A DNA stretch of 36,534 nt from Muribaculaceae bacterium (GTDB lineage: Bacteria; Bacteroidota; Bacteroidia; Bacteroidales; Muribaculaceae). This document shows, one piece after another, positions 1 through 9,648 of this stretch. The position numbers and the translations under genes were made by a program. Location of the stretch: the NCBI GenBank assembly GCA_029071345.1, contig JAIEAO010000037.1, positions 1 through 36,534 on the forward strand, in the 5' to 3' direction. Numbering within the stretch: the stretch's first letter is position 1; each line of letters opens with the position of its first letter. The notes beneath the pieces are model-generated. The model searched no databases and was not told the DNA's origin. It saw only the letters and a list, made by a program, of their open reading frames with translations.

Positions 1-129
1 CAATTAAAAAATACAGATTTATATAACAGAACTAAATATAAAATGTTATCTTTGCAAAAGCAAGTTTATTTGCATAAAAACGATTGGGAATTAATAATTT
101 TATAACACCTTAAATAATAAATAATATAT

Positions 130-1155
130 ATGAGTAAGCCCTACGTTATAGGAATGGATATGGGTGGTACCAATACAGTTTTCGGTATTGTAGATGCCCG
201 TGGTCAGGTAATCGCAAGCGATTCGATCAAAACTCTGAAGCATGACAAGTTTGAAGATTATGTCGTTGATCTTCATAAAGCCGTGAAACGTCTTCTTGAG
301 TCAAACGATGCTGTAAATAAGATCAAAGGTATCGGTATCGGTGCTCCCAACGGTAATTATTACACAGGAGAAATCGTCAAAGCTCCCAACTTGCCCTGGG
401 GCCCCGTTATTCCTCTGGCAGAAGCTATCAGCAAGGCATTCGATGGAATACCGGTAGCTGTTACCAATGATGCAAATGCGGCTGCGCTTGGTGAGATGAC
501 TTACGGAGCAGCACGCGGTCTTAAAGATTTCATCATGATTACACTCGGAACAGGAGTCGGATCAGGAATCGTAATCAACGGACAGCTCGTTTATGGTCAT
601 GACGGGTTTGCAGGCGAACTTGGTCACATGATCGTAAAACGCACTAACGGGCGTATGTGCGGATGTGGTCGTACAGGATGCCTTGAGGCATATTGCTCTG
701 CAACTGGTGTAGCACGCACAGCCCGTGAATTCCTCGAAATCCGTAAAGATCCGTCTACGTTGAGAGATCTTGAGATTTCTAAGATCACTTCTAAAGATGT
801 TTACGATGCTGCAGTGGCAGGTGATAAACTTGCTAAAGAGATTTTCGAGTATACCGGTACGATACTCGGCGAAGCCATGGCAGATATGACTGTGTTCTCA
901 AGCCCCCAGGCATTCATCCTCTTCGGTGGTCTTACCAAGGCTGGTGAGCTTCTTATGAAACCTATCAAAGAGGCATACGACAAGAACGTACTTCCCATCT
1001 TCAAGGGTAAAGCAAAGATCATCCTTTCAGAATTGAAGGAGAGTGATGCTGCCGTGCTCGGTGCTTCAGCATTAGGTTGGGAAGCAAAATACCACTACGA
1101 AAGCCCCTCTACCCACTCCGCCTCATCCGAAATTCCGATGATTGTTGAGAAATAA
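130..1155 (+). CDS. ROK family glucokinase-like sugar kinase
   Basis: N-term DMGGTNTVFGIVD ATP-binding motif, LGTGVGSGIV, and ROK Cys/His motif CGCGRTGCLEAYCS; 341 aa ORF. Confidence 0.93.
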   Translation: MSKPYVIGMDMGGTNTVFGIVDARGQVIASDSIKTLKHDKFEDYVVDLHKAVKRLLESNDAVNKIKGIGIGAPNGNYYTGEIVKAPNLPWGPVIPLAEAISKAFDGIPVAVTNDANAAALGEMTYGAARGLKDFIMITLGTGVGSGIVINGQLVYGHDGFAGELGHMIVKRTNGRMCGCGRTGCLEAYCSATGVARTAREFLEIRKDPSTLRDLEISKITSKDVYDAAVAGDKLAKEIFEYTGTILGEAMADMTVFSSPQAFILFGGLTKAGELLMKPIKEAYDKNVLPIFKGKAKIILSELKESDAAVLGASALGWEAKYHYESPSTHSASSEIPMIVEK

Positions 1156-1188
1156 GAAATTCAATAGATAGTTACGATAAAATAGCAA

Positions 1189-1214
1189 CGGGCCTGGTCA
1201 TCTGATCAGGCCCG
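1189..1214 (+). terminator. Intrinsic-terminator-like hairpin after the ROK kinase
   Basis: cgggcctggtca-tc-tgatcaggcccg, 12-bp stem with one G.U, followed by ctttatttattt. Confidence 0.75.
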
Positions 1215-1243
1215 CTTTATTTATTTATAAATGTTTTTGAATT

Positions 1244-1657
1244 TCAGGTGTAGAATTTGCGTTTTTTGTAGATGTGGACGCAGATGAGGATCAGAAGTAT
1301 GAATCCGAATTTGCCGTGTACGCCGCCGATGGAGGTGTGAAGATGTATTGAAAGCCAATGGACGGTTGCTATGACGGCAGAGATTGTCGTTAGCAATAAG
1401 AATACGCACATCCAGGGATGCAAAGGTTTCTTCTTTTTGCGGTCTCTTGATTTGAAGGCGTTTCTCATTATGGTGAAATGAAGATATATGTGCCAGATAA
1501 TGAAGCCGATGAACAAGCTGCCTATCACTATGTGAGCCCACACCCATATATAGCTGTCAAGTAAATGAGCTTCGAGGCCAATACCTGAAATAAGTATCAG
1601 GATTGCAAGTATTAGCAAGCACCAATCACATATCTTGAGTTTGGTAATCTTTTTCAT
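1244..1657 (-). CDS. Small membrane protein, DUF4405-like
   Basis: Four hydrophobic segments with conserved-looking His residues (HIVIGS, WHIYLHF); AT-rich start context. Confidence 0.6.
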   Translation of the reverse strand: MKKITKLKICDWCLLILAILILISGIGLEAHLLDSYIWVWAHIVIGSLFIGFIIWHIYLHFTIMRNAFKSRDRKKKKPLHPWMCVFLLLTTISAVIATVHWLSIHLHTSIGGVHGKFGFILLILICVHIYKKRKFYT

Positions 1658-1679
1658 GTCTAAAGAGGAGTAAAAGGGA

Positions 1680-2261
1680 TCAGAAGTGCTTGAGCTCCAT
1701 GTAGAGCTGGTGGACGGGGAGGCCTATGACGTTGTAGAAGCTACCATTGATCCACTCTACCGCCGCAGAACCAATCCATTCCTGAATACCATAGGATCCG
1801 GCTTTGTCAAGGGGCATATAGTTGTCTACATAATACTCAATTTCCTTGTCGGATAATTCGGCAAACTTAACATCGGTCTCTGTGGTGAAACTTTTTCTGC
1901 ATCTTGATGTCAAAAGGCATACGCCGGTCACTACTTTGTGGGTTTTGCCTGAAAGTTTATGTAGCATCTCGACCGCGTCATCGCGGTGTGCCGGTTTACC
2001 GTATATCTGATCTTCAAGAATTACTACTGTATCAGCAGTTATGATGAGGTCATTATCCTTAATTTTGGATAAATAGGCATCTGCTTTCTTGTTGGCAATA
2101 TATAGAGGCACTTCTGTTTTGACCATATCTTCGGGATAGGACTCGTCGATACCTGATATATTGATAGATGTAAAGGGAATTCTTAGCGTAGAAAGCAATT
2201 CTCTACGTCGTGGCGATTTGCTCGCCAGCATCACATTGTATTCTCGTAAGTTATTTAGCAT
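1680..2261 (-). CDS. maf: Maf family nucleoside triphosphate pyrophosphatase
   Basis: LASKSPRRRELL, TADTVV, KPAHRDDAVEMLHKLSGKTHKVVTGV motifs. Confidence 0.93.
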   Translation of the reverse strand: MLNNLREYNVMLASKSPRRRELLSTLRIPFTSINISGIDESYPEDMVKTEVPLYIANKKADAYLSKIKDNDLIITADTVVILEDQIYGKPAHRDDAVEMLHKLSGKTHKVVTGVCLLTSRCRKSFTTETDVKFAELSDKEIEYYVDNYMPLDKAGSYGIQEWIGSAAVEWINGSFYNVIGLPVHQLYMELKHF

Positions 2262-2272
2262 ATTTTTTTAGT

Positions 2273-2300
2273 GATAAGAGATAAGTGATAAGAGATAAGT
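2273..2300. repeat. Heptad tandem repeat upstream of maf (gataagW x4)
   Basis: gataaga gataagt gataaga gataagt. Confidence 0.9.
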
Positions 2301-2353
2301 AGGATCGCGGCATGCTGCTACCGCGACAAACCCCTGTAGACAAACGCTGCCTC

Positions 2354-2388
2354 TAACTCCTAATTCCTAATTTCTAATTCCTAATTGA
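2354..2388. repeat. Heptad tandem repeat in kdsC-maf spacer (taattcc-like x5)
   Basis: taactcc taattcc taatttc taattcc taattga. Confidence 0.9.
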
Positions 2389-2393
2389 GTGAA

Positions 2394-2918
2394 CTACCAG
2401 CCGAAAGCCTTGTCATCGGCCATCCATTCCCCGTTAGCTTTAAGCACTTGCTCCACAACGTCCCGGACGCATCCGTAGCCGCCATCAAATCTTGAGATGT
2501 AAGATGCAGTTTCTTTTGCTTCCCAAGCGGCATCGTGGGGCGCGCAGGGGAGACCCGCCTTACGCATACATTTCAGGTCGGGAATGTCATCACCCATGTA
2601 AATCACTTCCTCCGGATTCAATCCGTTGTCAGAGATCCATTTCTCGAAGATTTCAAGTTTATGCGAGGCTTTTTGGAAAATATCTTTTATCCCTAATGCC
2701 GAAAAGCGGTTGAATACGGCCTGAGTATTCCCTCCTGTGATAATTGCCATCTTGTATCCAAGTTTAGATGCAAGCTGAAGGGCATAACCATCCTTTATGT
2801 TTGCCATGCGTAGTGGTTCGCCATCTGCCGACATCGGTATCACAGATGGCGAAAGAACTCCATCAACATCGAAAACGAATGCTTTAATCCTGGTGAGGTC
2901 GTAGTTAATTGCGCTCAT
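2394..2918 (-). CDS. HAD family phosphatase, KDO-8-phosphate phosphatase (KdsC-like)
   Basis: FVFDVDGVLS, ITGGNTQAV, YMGDDIPDLKCM; KdsC-like size. Confidence 0.85.
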   Translation of the reverse strand: MSAINYDLTRIKAFVFDVDGVLSPSVIPMSADGEPLRMANIKDGYALQLASKLGYKMAIITGGNTQAVFNRFSALGIKDIFQKASHKLEIFEKWISDNGLNPEEVIYMGDDIPDLKCMRKAGLPCAPHDAAWEAKETASYISRFDGGYGCVRDVVEQVLKANGEWMADDKAFGW

Positions 2919-2925
2919 TGCTAAG

Positions 2926-2946
2926 TAATTAATAATTAATAATTAA
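2926..2946. repeat. Heptad tandem repeat upstream of kdsC-like gene (taattaa x3)
   Basis: taattaa taattaa taattaa. Confidence 0.85.
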
Positions 2947-3689
2947 CAATTTGGTTTATCGGAGTGGGAATCGATAATGGAACAAGAGAGGAGATTGTAT
3001 ATTTCGATAACATCTTGATTCACATTCGAATCTTTAAGGAATTCAAGATGCGAATTAATGGTTTTGGAATCATTGCGTACGGCCGGACCGGTCTGTCCGT
3101 CAAAGGGTCTCATTGTATCGGTTTTGTGTAAAGTCTCCTCAAGCAGTGGTCGCAACACATTAAACTCCATGCCGTTATCCTTCAGGATATCATCGGCAAT
3201 AGCCCAAAGATGATTGGTGAAGTTGCAGGCAAAAACTCCGGCAACGTGCATCGCTCTCCTTTTATGGGAATCGGCTTTATATACCTTCCGGCTTATCATA
3301 GATGCAAGCTGTAACAATGTTCCCTCGGCCCGCGCATCAGAACCCTCAATAAAAAACGGGATTTCGTCATATTCCAGTTTTTTATCTTTTGAAAACGTCT
3401 GGAATGGATAGAAAACTCCGCATGATTCCGCACGGCCAGCAAAAACTTCGATGGAGGTTGCCCCCGATGTGTGGGCAATTACAGACTTCATTGCCGGGAG
3501 TCTGCCGATTATTTCAGCTATAGCATTGTCGCTGACGGATATGATTGTTATATCGGCATCTGTCGCAAGTTCTTCAAGCGTGTGCGGATTTAGCATTGTG
3601 ACTTTTACACCGGAAACATCCTTAAATGCACGATGTAAGTGTGTGGCTACATTCCCTCTGCCAATAATATTTACTTTCATTCTCTCCAT
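2943..3689 (-). CDS. DUF2520/Rossmann-like NAD(P)-binding protein
   Basis: VNIIGRGNVATHL N-terminal Rossmann motif, AHTSGATS, GVFYPFQTFSK, HVAGVFACNFTNHL motifs. Confidence 0.85.
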   Translation of the reverse strand: MERMKVNIIGRGNVATHLHRAFKDVSGVKVTMLNPHTLEELATDADITIISVSDNAIAEIIGRLPAMKSVIAHTSGATSIEVFAGRAESCGVFYPFQTFSKDKKLEYDEIPFFIEGSDARAEGTLLQLASMISRKVYKADSHKRRAMHVAGVFACNFTNHLWAIADDILKDNGMEFNVLRPLLEETLHKTDTMRPFDGQTGPAVRNDSKTINSHLEFLKDSNVNQDVIEIYNLLSCSIIDSHSDKPNC

Positions 3690-3698
3690 CTTGTCAAG

Positions 3699-4853
3699 TT
3701 AATTGCTCTCCATATCTCTTGTAAGAGTGTCGACAATGCTTATAGGAGAAATAAACCCGCCCGACGAAATCTTACTGAGGTATTCCTGTTCCTGACAAGA
3801 TATGTTAGGATCATTGAGACGATTGAAGATTTCTATTGCTACGCGCCCCATTGTGTTTCGGAGGTTTATCTCCACGCAGGGATGAATGTTGCCTTCATCC
3901 GTAATCATCATGTCGATTCCTACAGGACCTGAGTAATATTGAGTCACATAATTTTCCAGCAAGAGTCTCTGCCTCTCGATTATTGTAGCGAGATTATTAC
4001 CTTTAAGATGCACATTGCTGTTGGCAAGCAGAAAGCCCACGATCTCTTCCTGAGGTTTGATAATGTTGGCCTGATATTTTCCACGGGGAGAGGTGTAGAA
4101 TGTAGAGACACCGAGAAACATAGCTTTCCCGTTCGAGCATTGCCATTCGGTAGCAAAGTCAATCTTCTTGGCGTATGCAATTTCACCCATTACGCTTCCT
4201 TGCGAATGTATGATTCCGCGAAGCCAAGGCTCTATGTGGCGATATTCAAGGTCCTGCGAATACAGCAATCCGCGTCCTGAACTGCTCCAAGGGGCTTTGA
4301 AGAAAACCGGGTCATTGGCTCTCCAGAAGTCAAGCGCCGTTTCGACATCCGTGAATTCATGAGGAATCTCAATCTCATCGTTGCTGATATCTTTCATGTT
4401 TGAAAGGAACGGTATCGTCTGCCTACGGTGAGACAATATGCGGATTGTGTTCAGTGCGTTGAGCGAAGGAAGATTTTCCTCATTTACACCGATGTTCAGA
4501 CACCATTTGCGCAAAGTTTTATTCCATCCCCAAGGATTAAAGTCTACGACTTTATTAGCGGAATTCATAAGATCTACAAATCTTTGCTCTCCGATCACCG
4601 TCACATGTTTGGCCTCAAGCAGCCCCTTGAAAGGAATGTTCTTATCAAGCAGGAGCTCACCGTTCTCCTGAATAAGGATCATGTCGCCTTCATCGCAATA
4701 TAGAGCCGGTAGAAGTGCGAGGCTGTGTTTCATATTCAGTATACTCATCGGAGGGGTATAATTCTCCGAATCCGTAGCCAGCGAATAGTCAGTCTCCGGA
4801 TTGAACAAATGAACGGTAAGATTCTTAATTGACTGCGACATAACTCTAAACAA
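3699..4853 (-). CDS. Uncharacterised protein with ATP-grasp-like C-terminal motif
   Basis: 384 aa ORF; ...GIDMMITDEGNIHPCVEINLRNTMGRVA... resembles the metal-binding end of ATP-grasp folds. Confidence 0.6.
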   Translation of the reverse strand: MFRVMSQSIKNLTVHLFNPETDYSLATDSENYTPPMSILNMKHSLALLPALYCDEGDMILIQENGELLLDKNIPFKGLLEAKHVTVIGEQRFVDLMNSANKVVDFNPWGWNKTLRKWCLNIGVNEENLPSLNALNTIRILSHRRQTIPFLSNMKDISNDEIEIPHEFTDVETALDFWRANDPVFFKAPWSSSGRGLLYSQDLEYRHIEPWLRGIIHSQGSVMGEIAYAKKIDFATEWQCSNGKAMFLGVSTFYTSPRGKYQANIIKPQEEIVGFLLANSNVHLKGNNLATIIERQRLLLENYVTQYYSGPVGIDMMITDEGNIHPCVEINLRNTMGRVAIEIFNRLNDPNISCQEQEYLSKISSGGFISPISIVDTLTRDMESN

Positions 4854-4910
4854 AAGAGATGACTTTATAACTGATACTCCTGCGTCGGGAATAGCGGGTA
4901 ATGCTTTAAA

Positions 4911-4941
4911 AAAAATATGTCAGGATTCCTGACATATTTTT
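4911..4941 (-). terminator. Terminator downstream of bamD-rpb6 unit
   Basis: Perfect 14-bp stem aaaaatatgtcagg-att-cctgacatattttt; on the minus strand followed by a T-tract. Confidence 0.85.
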
Positions 4942-4987
4942 ACAATCTCCTTAATCTTAGGACTCTATGAATCGTCCTCTCCGATTA

Positions 4988-5323
4988 TTAATCGTCAAGA
5001 TGATCTTTCTGTTTAAGAGGATTTGAGAAATAAAGTTTATGTTCCACATACTCCTGTGTGGCGATCAGGGTGGGCTTCGGAAGTTTCTCGTAGAAACGTG
5101 AGATCTCAATCTGCTCTCGGTTTTCAGACACCTCTTCAAGATTATCTGTCGATGCGAACTCCTGAAGTTTACGCTCCAGTTCTTTCTTGAGTTCGATTGA
5201 AATCTGATTCGCGCGTTTGCCGATCACGCACACTGTTTCGTAAACATTTCCTGTCTGCTCCGCCATCGCGATCATATCGCGGGTCACGGTGTTAAGCGGG
5301 GCGTTGGTTTTCTTATAATCCAT
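4988..5323 (-). CDS. RNA polymerase omega/Rpb6-like subunit (Bacteroidetes type)
   Basis: MDYKKTNAPLNTVTRDM...GNVYETVCVIGKRANQISIELKKEL typical of Bacteroidetes Rpb6/omega; next to bamD. Confidence 0.8.
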   Translation of the reverse strand: MDYKKTNAPLNTVTRDMIAMAEQTGNVYETVCVIGKRANQISIELKKELERKLQEFASTDNLEEVSENREQIEISRFYEKLPKPTLIATQEYVEHKLYFSNPLKQKDHLDD

Positions 5324-5369
5324 AAGTTCTATTATGATTTATGTCGGTTCACAAATTATTCTATATATT

Positions 5370-6170
5370 TTATAAATTGGCGTGTTTGCTTGCAATCTTG
5401 TAAATAGCCTCCGCCTCTTTTTTATGCTTTGAATCAGGATAGTTGTTGATGAAAGAGAAGTATTCGTCGACAACATCGCGGTAACGGTCGGCCTGACGCT
5501 CGTTGACACTCTGTTTTGCTTCCTGAAATTTTGATTTGAGGATGAGCATCTCGAAATCCTCCTTATATTTTGAATAAGGATAATCTTTGATGGCGTTTTG
5601 AGATACGATGATCGCAGACTCGTAATTATTGCCCATATAGTTTCCGAGGTTGTAATAAAGCTGCGCATTCTGAAGCTCTTTCAGTGTCAACTTATCCTGC
5701 ATCTCGAATATTGCGTTCTGAGCCACGGTCACTCGGTCGCTCTTGGGGAAGTAATCGAGAAATCCCTGAAGTTCCTCGATAGCTTTCACTGTGTTTGACT
5801 GATCGAGCTGGGCCTCGGGAGAATCGAGATAATATCCGTAGCCGCTGTAGAATCGGGCAAGCTCGGCATATTTACCTTTGGGATACCGTGTATAATATGT
5901 CTTGAAATGAAGGGCTGAATTCAGATAGTCTTTATTTTCATAATAAGACATAGCCTGAAGAAAAAGAGCCTCCTCACCTTTGGGCCCTCCGCGAAGGGGG
6001 GTCACAATCTGTTCGAGAATGGTCGATGCCTGGAGAAATTTTTTCTGCTCGTAAGCTTTCTTGGCGTATTCAAATTTATAGTCTACGTCTTGGCTTTTGA
6101 GAACCTTGGTGTATTCACCGCAGGATGCAAGCAGAAATATAAAGGGCAAAAAGTATATCAGTTTTCGCAT
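5370..6170 (-). CDS. bamD: Outer membrane assembly lipoprotein BamD
   Basis: Lipobox LLASCGEYTKVLKS, TPR-like repeats, FQAKQSVNERQADRYRDVVDEYFSFINNYPDSKHKKEAE. Confidence 0.9.
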   Translation of the reverse strand: MRKLIYFLPFIFLLASCGEYTKVLKSQDVDYKFEYAKKAYEQKKFLQASTILEQIVTPLRGGPKGEEALFLQAMSYYENKDYLNSALHFKTYYTRYPKGKYAELARFYSGYGYYLDSPEAQLDQSNTVKAIEELQGFLDYFPKSDRVTVAQNAIFEMQDKLTLKELQNAQLYYNLGNYMGNNYESAIIVSQNAIKDYPYSKYKEDFEMLILKSKFQEAKQSVNERQADRYRDVVDEYFSFINNYPDSKHKKEAEAIYKIASKHANL

Positions 6171-6274
6171 GTTTTAACATTTCGCTTTGAATTGCAAAGT
6201 TAATAAATTTTTTCGGTATTTACTAATAATAGCACAATAAATAAAAAATATTTTATAATTTCATATAAATCTAT

Positions 6275-6282
6275 TAACTTTG
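6275..6282 (+). promoter_or_regulatory. Bacteroidetes-type -7 box (TAnnTTTG) upstream of PASTA leader
   Basis: TAACTTTG followed by C; matches TAnnTTTG. Confidence 0.6.
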
Positions 6283-6283
6283 C

Positions 6284-6441
6284 TTATCTCTATCGCCCTT
6301 GTACGGCAGATTAAAGGGATCGGAAGAATGGGATGATGACCCACACCGAGATTCGGTCGCTCTGCACCCTCATGTCTATATGGGGTTATGAATGATTCGC
6401 CTTTCAAGGCTTTAGCTGTCATCAGTAGCAATAGAGGATAA
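6284..6441 (+). ncRNA. Candidate structured leader RNA or independent ncRNA upstream of PASTA gene
   Basis: Closing pair ttatctctat/atagaggataa (one bulge), long-range tgatgac/gtcatca, local hairpins accga-gat-tcggt and gcctt-tc-aaggc; starts just after a -7 box. Confidence 0.4.
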
Positions 6442-6460
6442 TTATTAAAATCACATTGGT

Positions 6461-7216
6461 TTGAAAAAGAACAATAACATATCGATGGACTGGGGAAGCA
6501 ATTTCATTGCCCGTCATCCAGTTCTGGCCAATATCGGAATTATATTGATTATCTCGGTGTTAGGCCTTTATGCGGTATATGTAGCTATAGCACTGTTTAC
6601 CAAGCACGGACAGAGCGATGAGCTTCCGGGCGTCGAGGGTAAGACTTATACGGAGGCTGTGCAGATTCTGCATGATTACGGATTTAAGGTGGATATCCGC
6701 GACTCTCTGTATAGAGAAGATATAAAGCCAGGGCGTGTAATCGAGCAGTTCCCTAAGGCTCATTCACTTGTAAAACCGGGTAGAAAAGTTTTTCTATATA
6801 TCAATGCCGTTCATCCGCGTGAGGTGGTGCTTGATAATAATCATCCTGTAGGTGAGGCGGCCATGAAAGGAGAGTCGTTCCGATCCGCAATGGCGAAACT
6901 TGACGAACTTGGATTCAAGAATGTTAAGGTAGTTAAGGTGTTGGGAACGACTGACCGTGTGGTTAAGGTCACAGCTAACGGTAAACTTGTAAAGAAGATG
7001 GAGAAGATTCCTGTCACCGCTTCAATCGTGCTCGAAGTCTCCGACGGCCGCCTTGCTGCGGTGAAAGATTCATTGCAGCTTGAAGAACTGAAGCGGAATT
7101 ATGAGGAGAATTCCGAATACTACACATCTGAAGAGTCAGAGGAAACTTCTTCATACGAGAATGAAGGTTCGGGAACCGGAGCTGCACCTGAAGAAAATCC
7201 TGGATATTTTGATTGA
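6461..7216 (+). CDS. PASTA domain-containing membrane protein
   Basis: TM near N-terminus then PASTA repeats: LPGVEGKTYTEAVQILHDYGFKVDIRDS...PGRVIEQFPKAHSLVKPGRKVFLYIN; start is probably the ttg at 6461 or the downstream atg at 6484, since the ORF listing may render an alternative start as M. Confidence 0.8.
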   Translation: MKKNNNISMDWGSNFIARHPVLANIGIILIISVLGLYAVYVAIALFTKHGQSDELPGVEGKTYTEAVQILHDYGFKVDIRDSLYREDIKPGRVIEQFPKAHSLVKPGRKVFLYINAVHPREVVLDNNHPVGEAAMKGESFRSAMAKLDELGFKNVKVVKVLGTTDRVVKVTANGKLVKKMEKIPVTASIVLEVSDGRLAAVKDSLQLEELKRNYEENSEYYTSEESEETSSYENEGSGTGAAPEENPGYFD

Positions 7217-7220
7217 GACT

Positions 7221-8285
7221 ATGGAGGATTTTGAGGAATTTGACCGGGAAGAGTCTAAAGAAGATTCGTTTTACATAGATGAAGACGGAAAGGAATATTA
7301 TGAGCATTTCCGTTTTGTTGCCGATAAGGGGCAGCAGATGATTCGTGTCGATAAGTTTCTGACCGACAGGATAGAAAAAACATCGCGCAACCGTGTGCAG
7401 CAGGCTGCGGATGCAAATTGTGTGCTCGCAAACGGCAAACCTGTGAAGTCGAGCTATAAGGTTAAACCTAACGATGTAATCAGCATCGTGATGGATCGTC
7501 CGCGTTATGATTTCGAAATTGTAGCCGAAGATATTCCGCTTGATATTGTATACGAAGACGATCATCTTCTGGTAGTAAATAAGCCTGCTGGTCTTGTGGT
7601 GCACCCCGGTCATGGAAATTACAGCGGGACTCTCGTAAATGCACTGGCATATCATTTTAAAGACAATCCGGATTATGATGTGGCTGACCCCCGCATGGGA
7701 TTGGTGCATCGTATAGATAAAGACACATCGGGTCTGCTCGTTGTGGCAAAGACTCCCGATGCCAAAACCGATCTCGGTCTTCAATTTTTCAACAAGACCA
7801 CGCGTCGTGAATATGTGGCGATGGTTTGGGGTGATTTCCCTGATAAAAAGGGAACTATAACCGGCAATATTGGGCGCAATCCTAAGAATAAACTGCAAAT
7901 GGCCGTGCTTTCAGATCCGACGATGGGTAAGCATGCTGTCACGCATTACGAAGTTTTGGAAAGTTTCGGATATGTCAGCATAGTGAAATGTGTGCTTGAG
8001 ACGGGAAGAACCCATCAGATCCGTGTCCATATGCTCAGTCACGGTCATCCGCTCTTCAACGATGCGAGATATGGAGGTGACAAGATACTGAAAGGTACGA
8101 CGTTCGCCAAATATCGTCAGTTTGTAGAAAATTGTTTTGCCATTTGTCCGCGTCAGGCACTGCATGCCCGAACGCTTGGTTTCAGGCATCCGGCCACAGG
8201 AGAGGAGATGAATTTTGAATGCCCCATCCCGGATGATATGCAAGGGTTATTTGATAAATGGCGAGCATACAAGTCGGCGGAATAA
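7221..8285 (+). CDS. RluA/RluD family pseudouridine synthase
   Basis: S4-like N-term (RVDKFLTDRIEKTSRNRVQQ), catalytic GLVHRIDKDTSGLLVVAKT, GRTHQIRVH. The ORF track opens at 7101 but MEDFEEFD at 7221 avoids overlap with the PASTA gene. Confidence 0.93.
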   Translation: MEDFEEFDREESKEDSFYIDEDGKEYYEHFRFVADKGQQMIRVDKFLTDRIEKTSRNRVQQAADANCVLANGKPVKSSYKVKPNDVISIVMDRPRYDFEIVAEDIPLDIVYEDDHLLVVNKPAGLVVHPGHGNYSGTLVNALAYHFKDNPDYDVADPRMGLVHRIDKDTSGLLVVAKTPDAKTDLGLQFFNKTTRREYVAMVWGDFPDKKGTITGNIGRNPKNKLQMAVLSDPTMGKHAVTHYEVLESFGYVSIVKCVLETGRTHQIRVHMLSHGHPLFNDARYGGDKILKGTTFAKYRQFVENCFAICPRQALHARTLGFRHPATGEEMNFECPIPDDMQGLFDKWRAYKSAE

Positions 8286-8348
8286 ACCTGTGAAAATTTA
8301 ATTTGTTTAAAAAATAAGGGAATTATAAAACTTATAACCAAAAATTAT

Positions 8349-8356
8349 TATCTTTG
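8349..8356 (+). promoter_or_regulatory. -7 box upstream of acyltransferase
   Basis: TATCTTTG (TAnnTTTG). Confidence 0.5.
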
Positions 8357-8442
8357 TAAATTCCCAAGATATTGAATAGATAAGGAGTCTGTCAAGTCTG
8401 CGAAAATATGCGGTATGAGCCTGACTCTAAATTACTAATTAT

Positions 8443-9618
8443 ATGAATACTCAAGAATTGGATTTCAGCGACATCGCTCCGTATGATGATTCAGTGTTTC
8501 ACGATAAAATGGAGCAGTTAGTGAAGGAACCGGGCTTTCTTCACGCTATCAATTACACGATGCCTAAAGACGATGTGCCGGAGCTTATCAAGGAGCTGCT
8601 GAAAATCGACAATAAATATGATTTCCAGACAAAGGTGATGTTTCCTTTTCTGGAAATGCTTGCAAAGACCACTACTTCAGGTATCTCTATAGGGGGTATG
8701 AAGTATTACAATCCAGGCAAGTGCTATACTTATATCACTAATCACCGTGATATAGTGCTTGATGCATCTTTCCTGAACCTTGCATTCCTGCGCAAGGGGA
8801 TTCCCACCACTGAAGTGGCTATCGGTAATAATCTGCTGATATTCGATTGGATCACGGATCTTGTGCGCCTCAACAAGAGTTTTATAGTAAAGCGTAACAC
8901 CGGCTTGCGCGAAGGTCTTGAAGCTGCTAAAAAGCTGTCGGCATATATCCATCATGCCATTCTTGAGAAGCGTGAGTCTGTTTGGATTGCTCAAAGAGAG
9001 GGCAGGGCTAAAGATAGTTCGGACCATACGCAGGAATCACTCATTAAGATGCTTGCTATAGGGGGCGAAGGAACATTCCTCGATAAAATCAAGGAGATCA
9101 ATCTGATGCCGGTTTGTATATCGTACGAATATGATCCCAATGACTATCTGAAAGCCAAAGAGTTCCTGATGCGTAAGCGCGATCCGGGGTTCAAGAAATC
9201 GCAGCGTGACGATCTCTTCAGCATGGAAACCGGCCTCCTTCAGTTCAAAGGAAAAGTGCATTTCCAGATGACTCCCCTTATCAATCAGAAAATCAACCAG
9301 ATAGGAGAATTCAAAGATAACAATACAGCCGCCAAATATGTCGGTATGCTTGTGGATCAGGCCATTCACCGTAGCTATGAGATTTTCCCCATAAACTATG
9401 TGGCTTACGATATGCTGCATCATTCCACTCGTTTTGCTTCACATTATACGGAAGAGCAGAAGCAGGAGACAATAAATTATTTCAACCGTCAGCTGGCCAA
9501 AGCAGATGTCCCGGATGCTACGCCGGAAGAAAACGAGTATATGCTTGAAATGATGCTTTATATGTATGCAAATCCGTTGAAAAATAAATTGAAAGCCATA
9601 CTTGGCGGAGCTGAATAA
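8443..9618 (+). CDS. 1-acyl-glycerol-3-phosphate acyltransferase-like (PlsC superfamily)
   Basis: TNHRDIVLDASFLN (NHxxxxD), ESVWIAQREGRAKDSS. Confidence 0.8.
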   Translation: MNTQELDFSDIAPYDDSVFHDKMEQLVKEPGFLHAINYTMPKDDVPELIKELLKIDNKYDFQTKVMFPFLEMLAKTTTSGISIGGMKYYNPGKCYTYITNHRDIVLDASFLNLAFLRKGIPTTEVAIGNNLLIFDWITDLVRLNKSFIVKRNTGLREGLEAAKKLSAYIHHAILEKRESVWIAQREGRAKDSSDHTQESLIKMLAIGGEGTFLDKIKEINLMPVCISYEYDPNDYLKAKEFLMRKRDPGFKKSQRDDLFSMETGLLQFKGKVHFQMTPLINQKINQIGEFKDNNTAAKYVGMLVDQAIHRSYEIFPINYVAYDMLHHSTRFASHYTEEQKQETINYFNRQLAKADVPDATPEENEYMLEMMLYMYANPLKNKLKAILGGAE

Positions 9619-9648
9619 AATTGACTTGCAAAGATCGGGAGATTTGAA

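Noticed and set aside
7101-7220. ORF-track N-terminal extension of the RluD-like gene
   Set aside because: It overlaps the 3' end of the PASTA gene in another frame; M at 7221 gives a normal start 5 nt after the PASTA stop.
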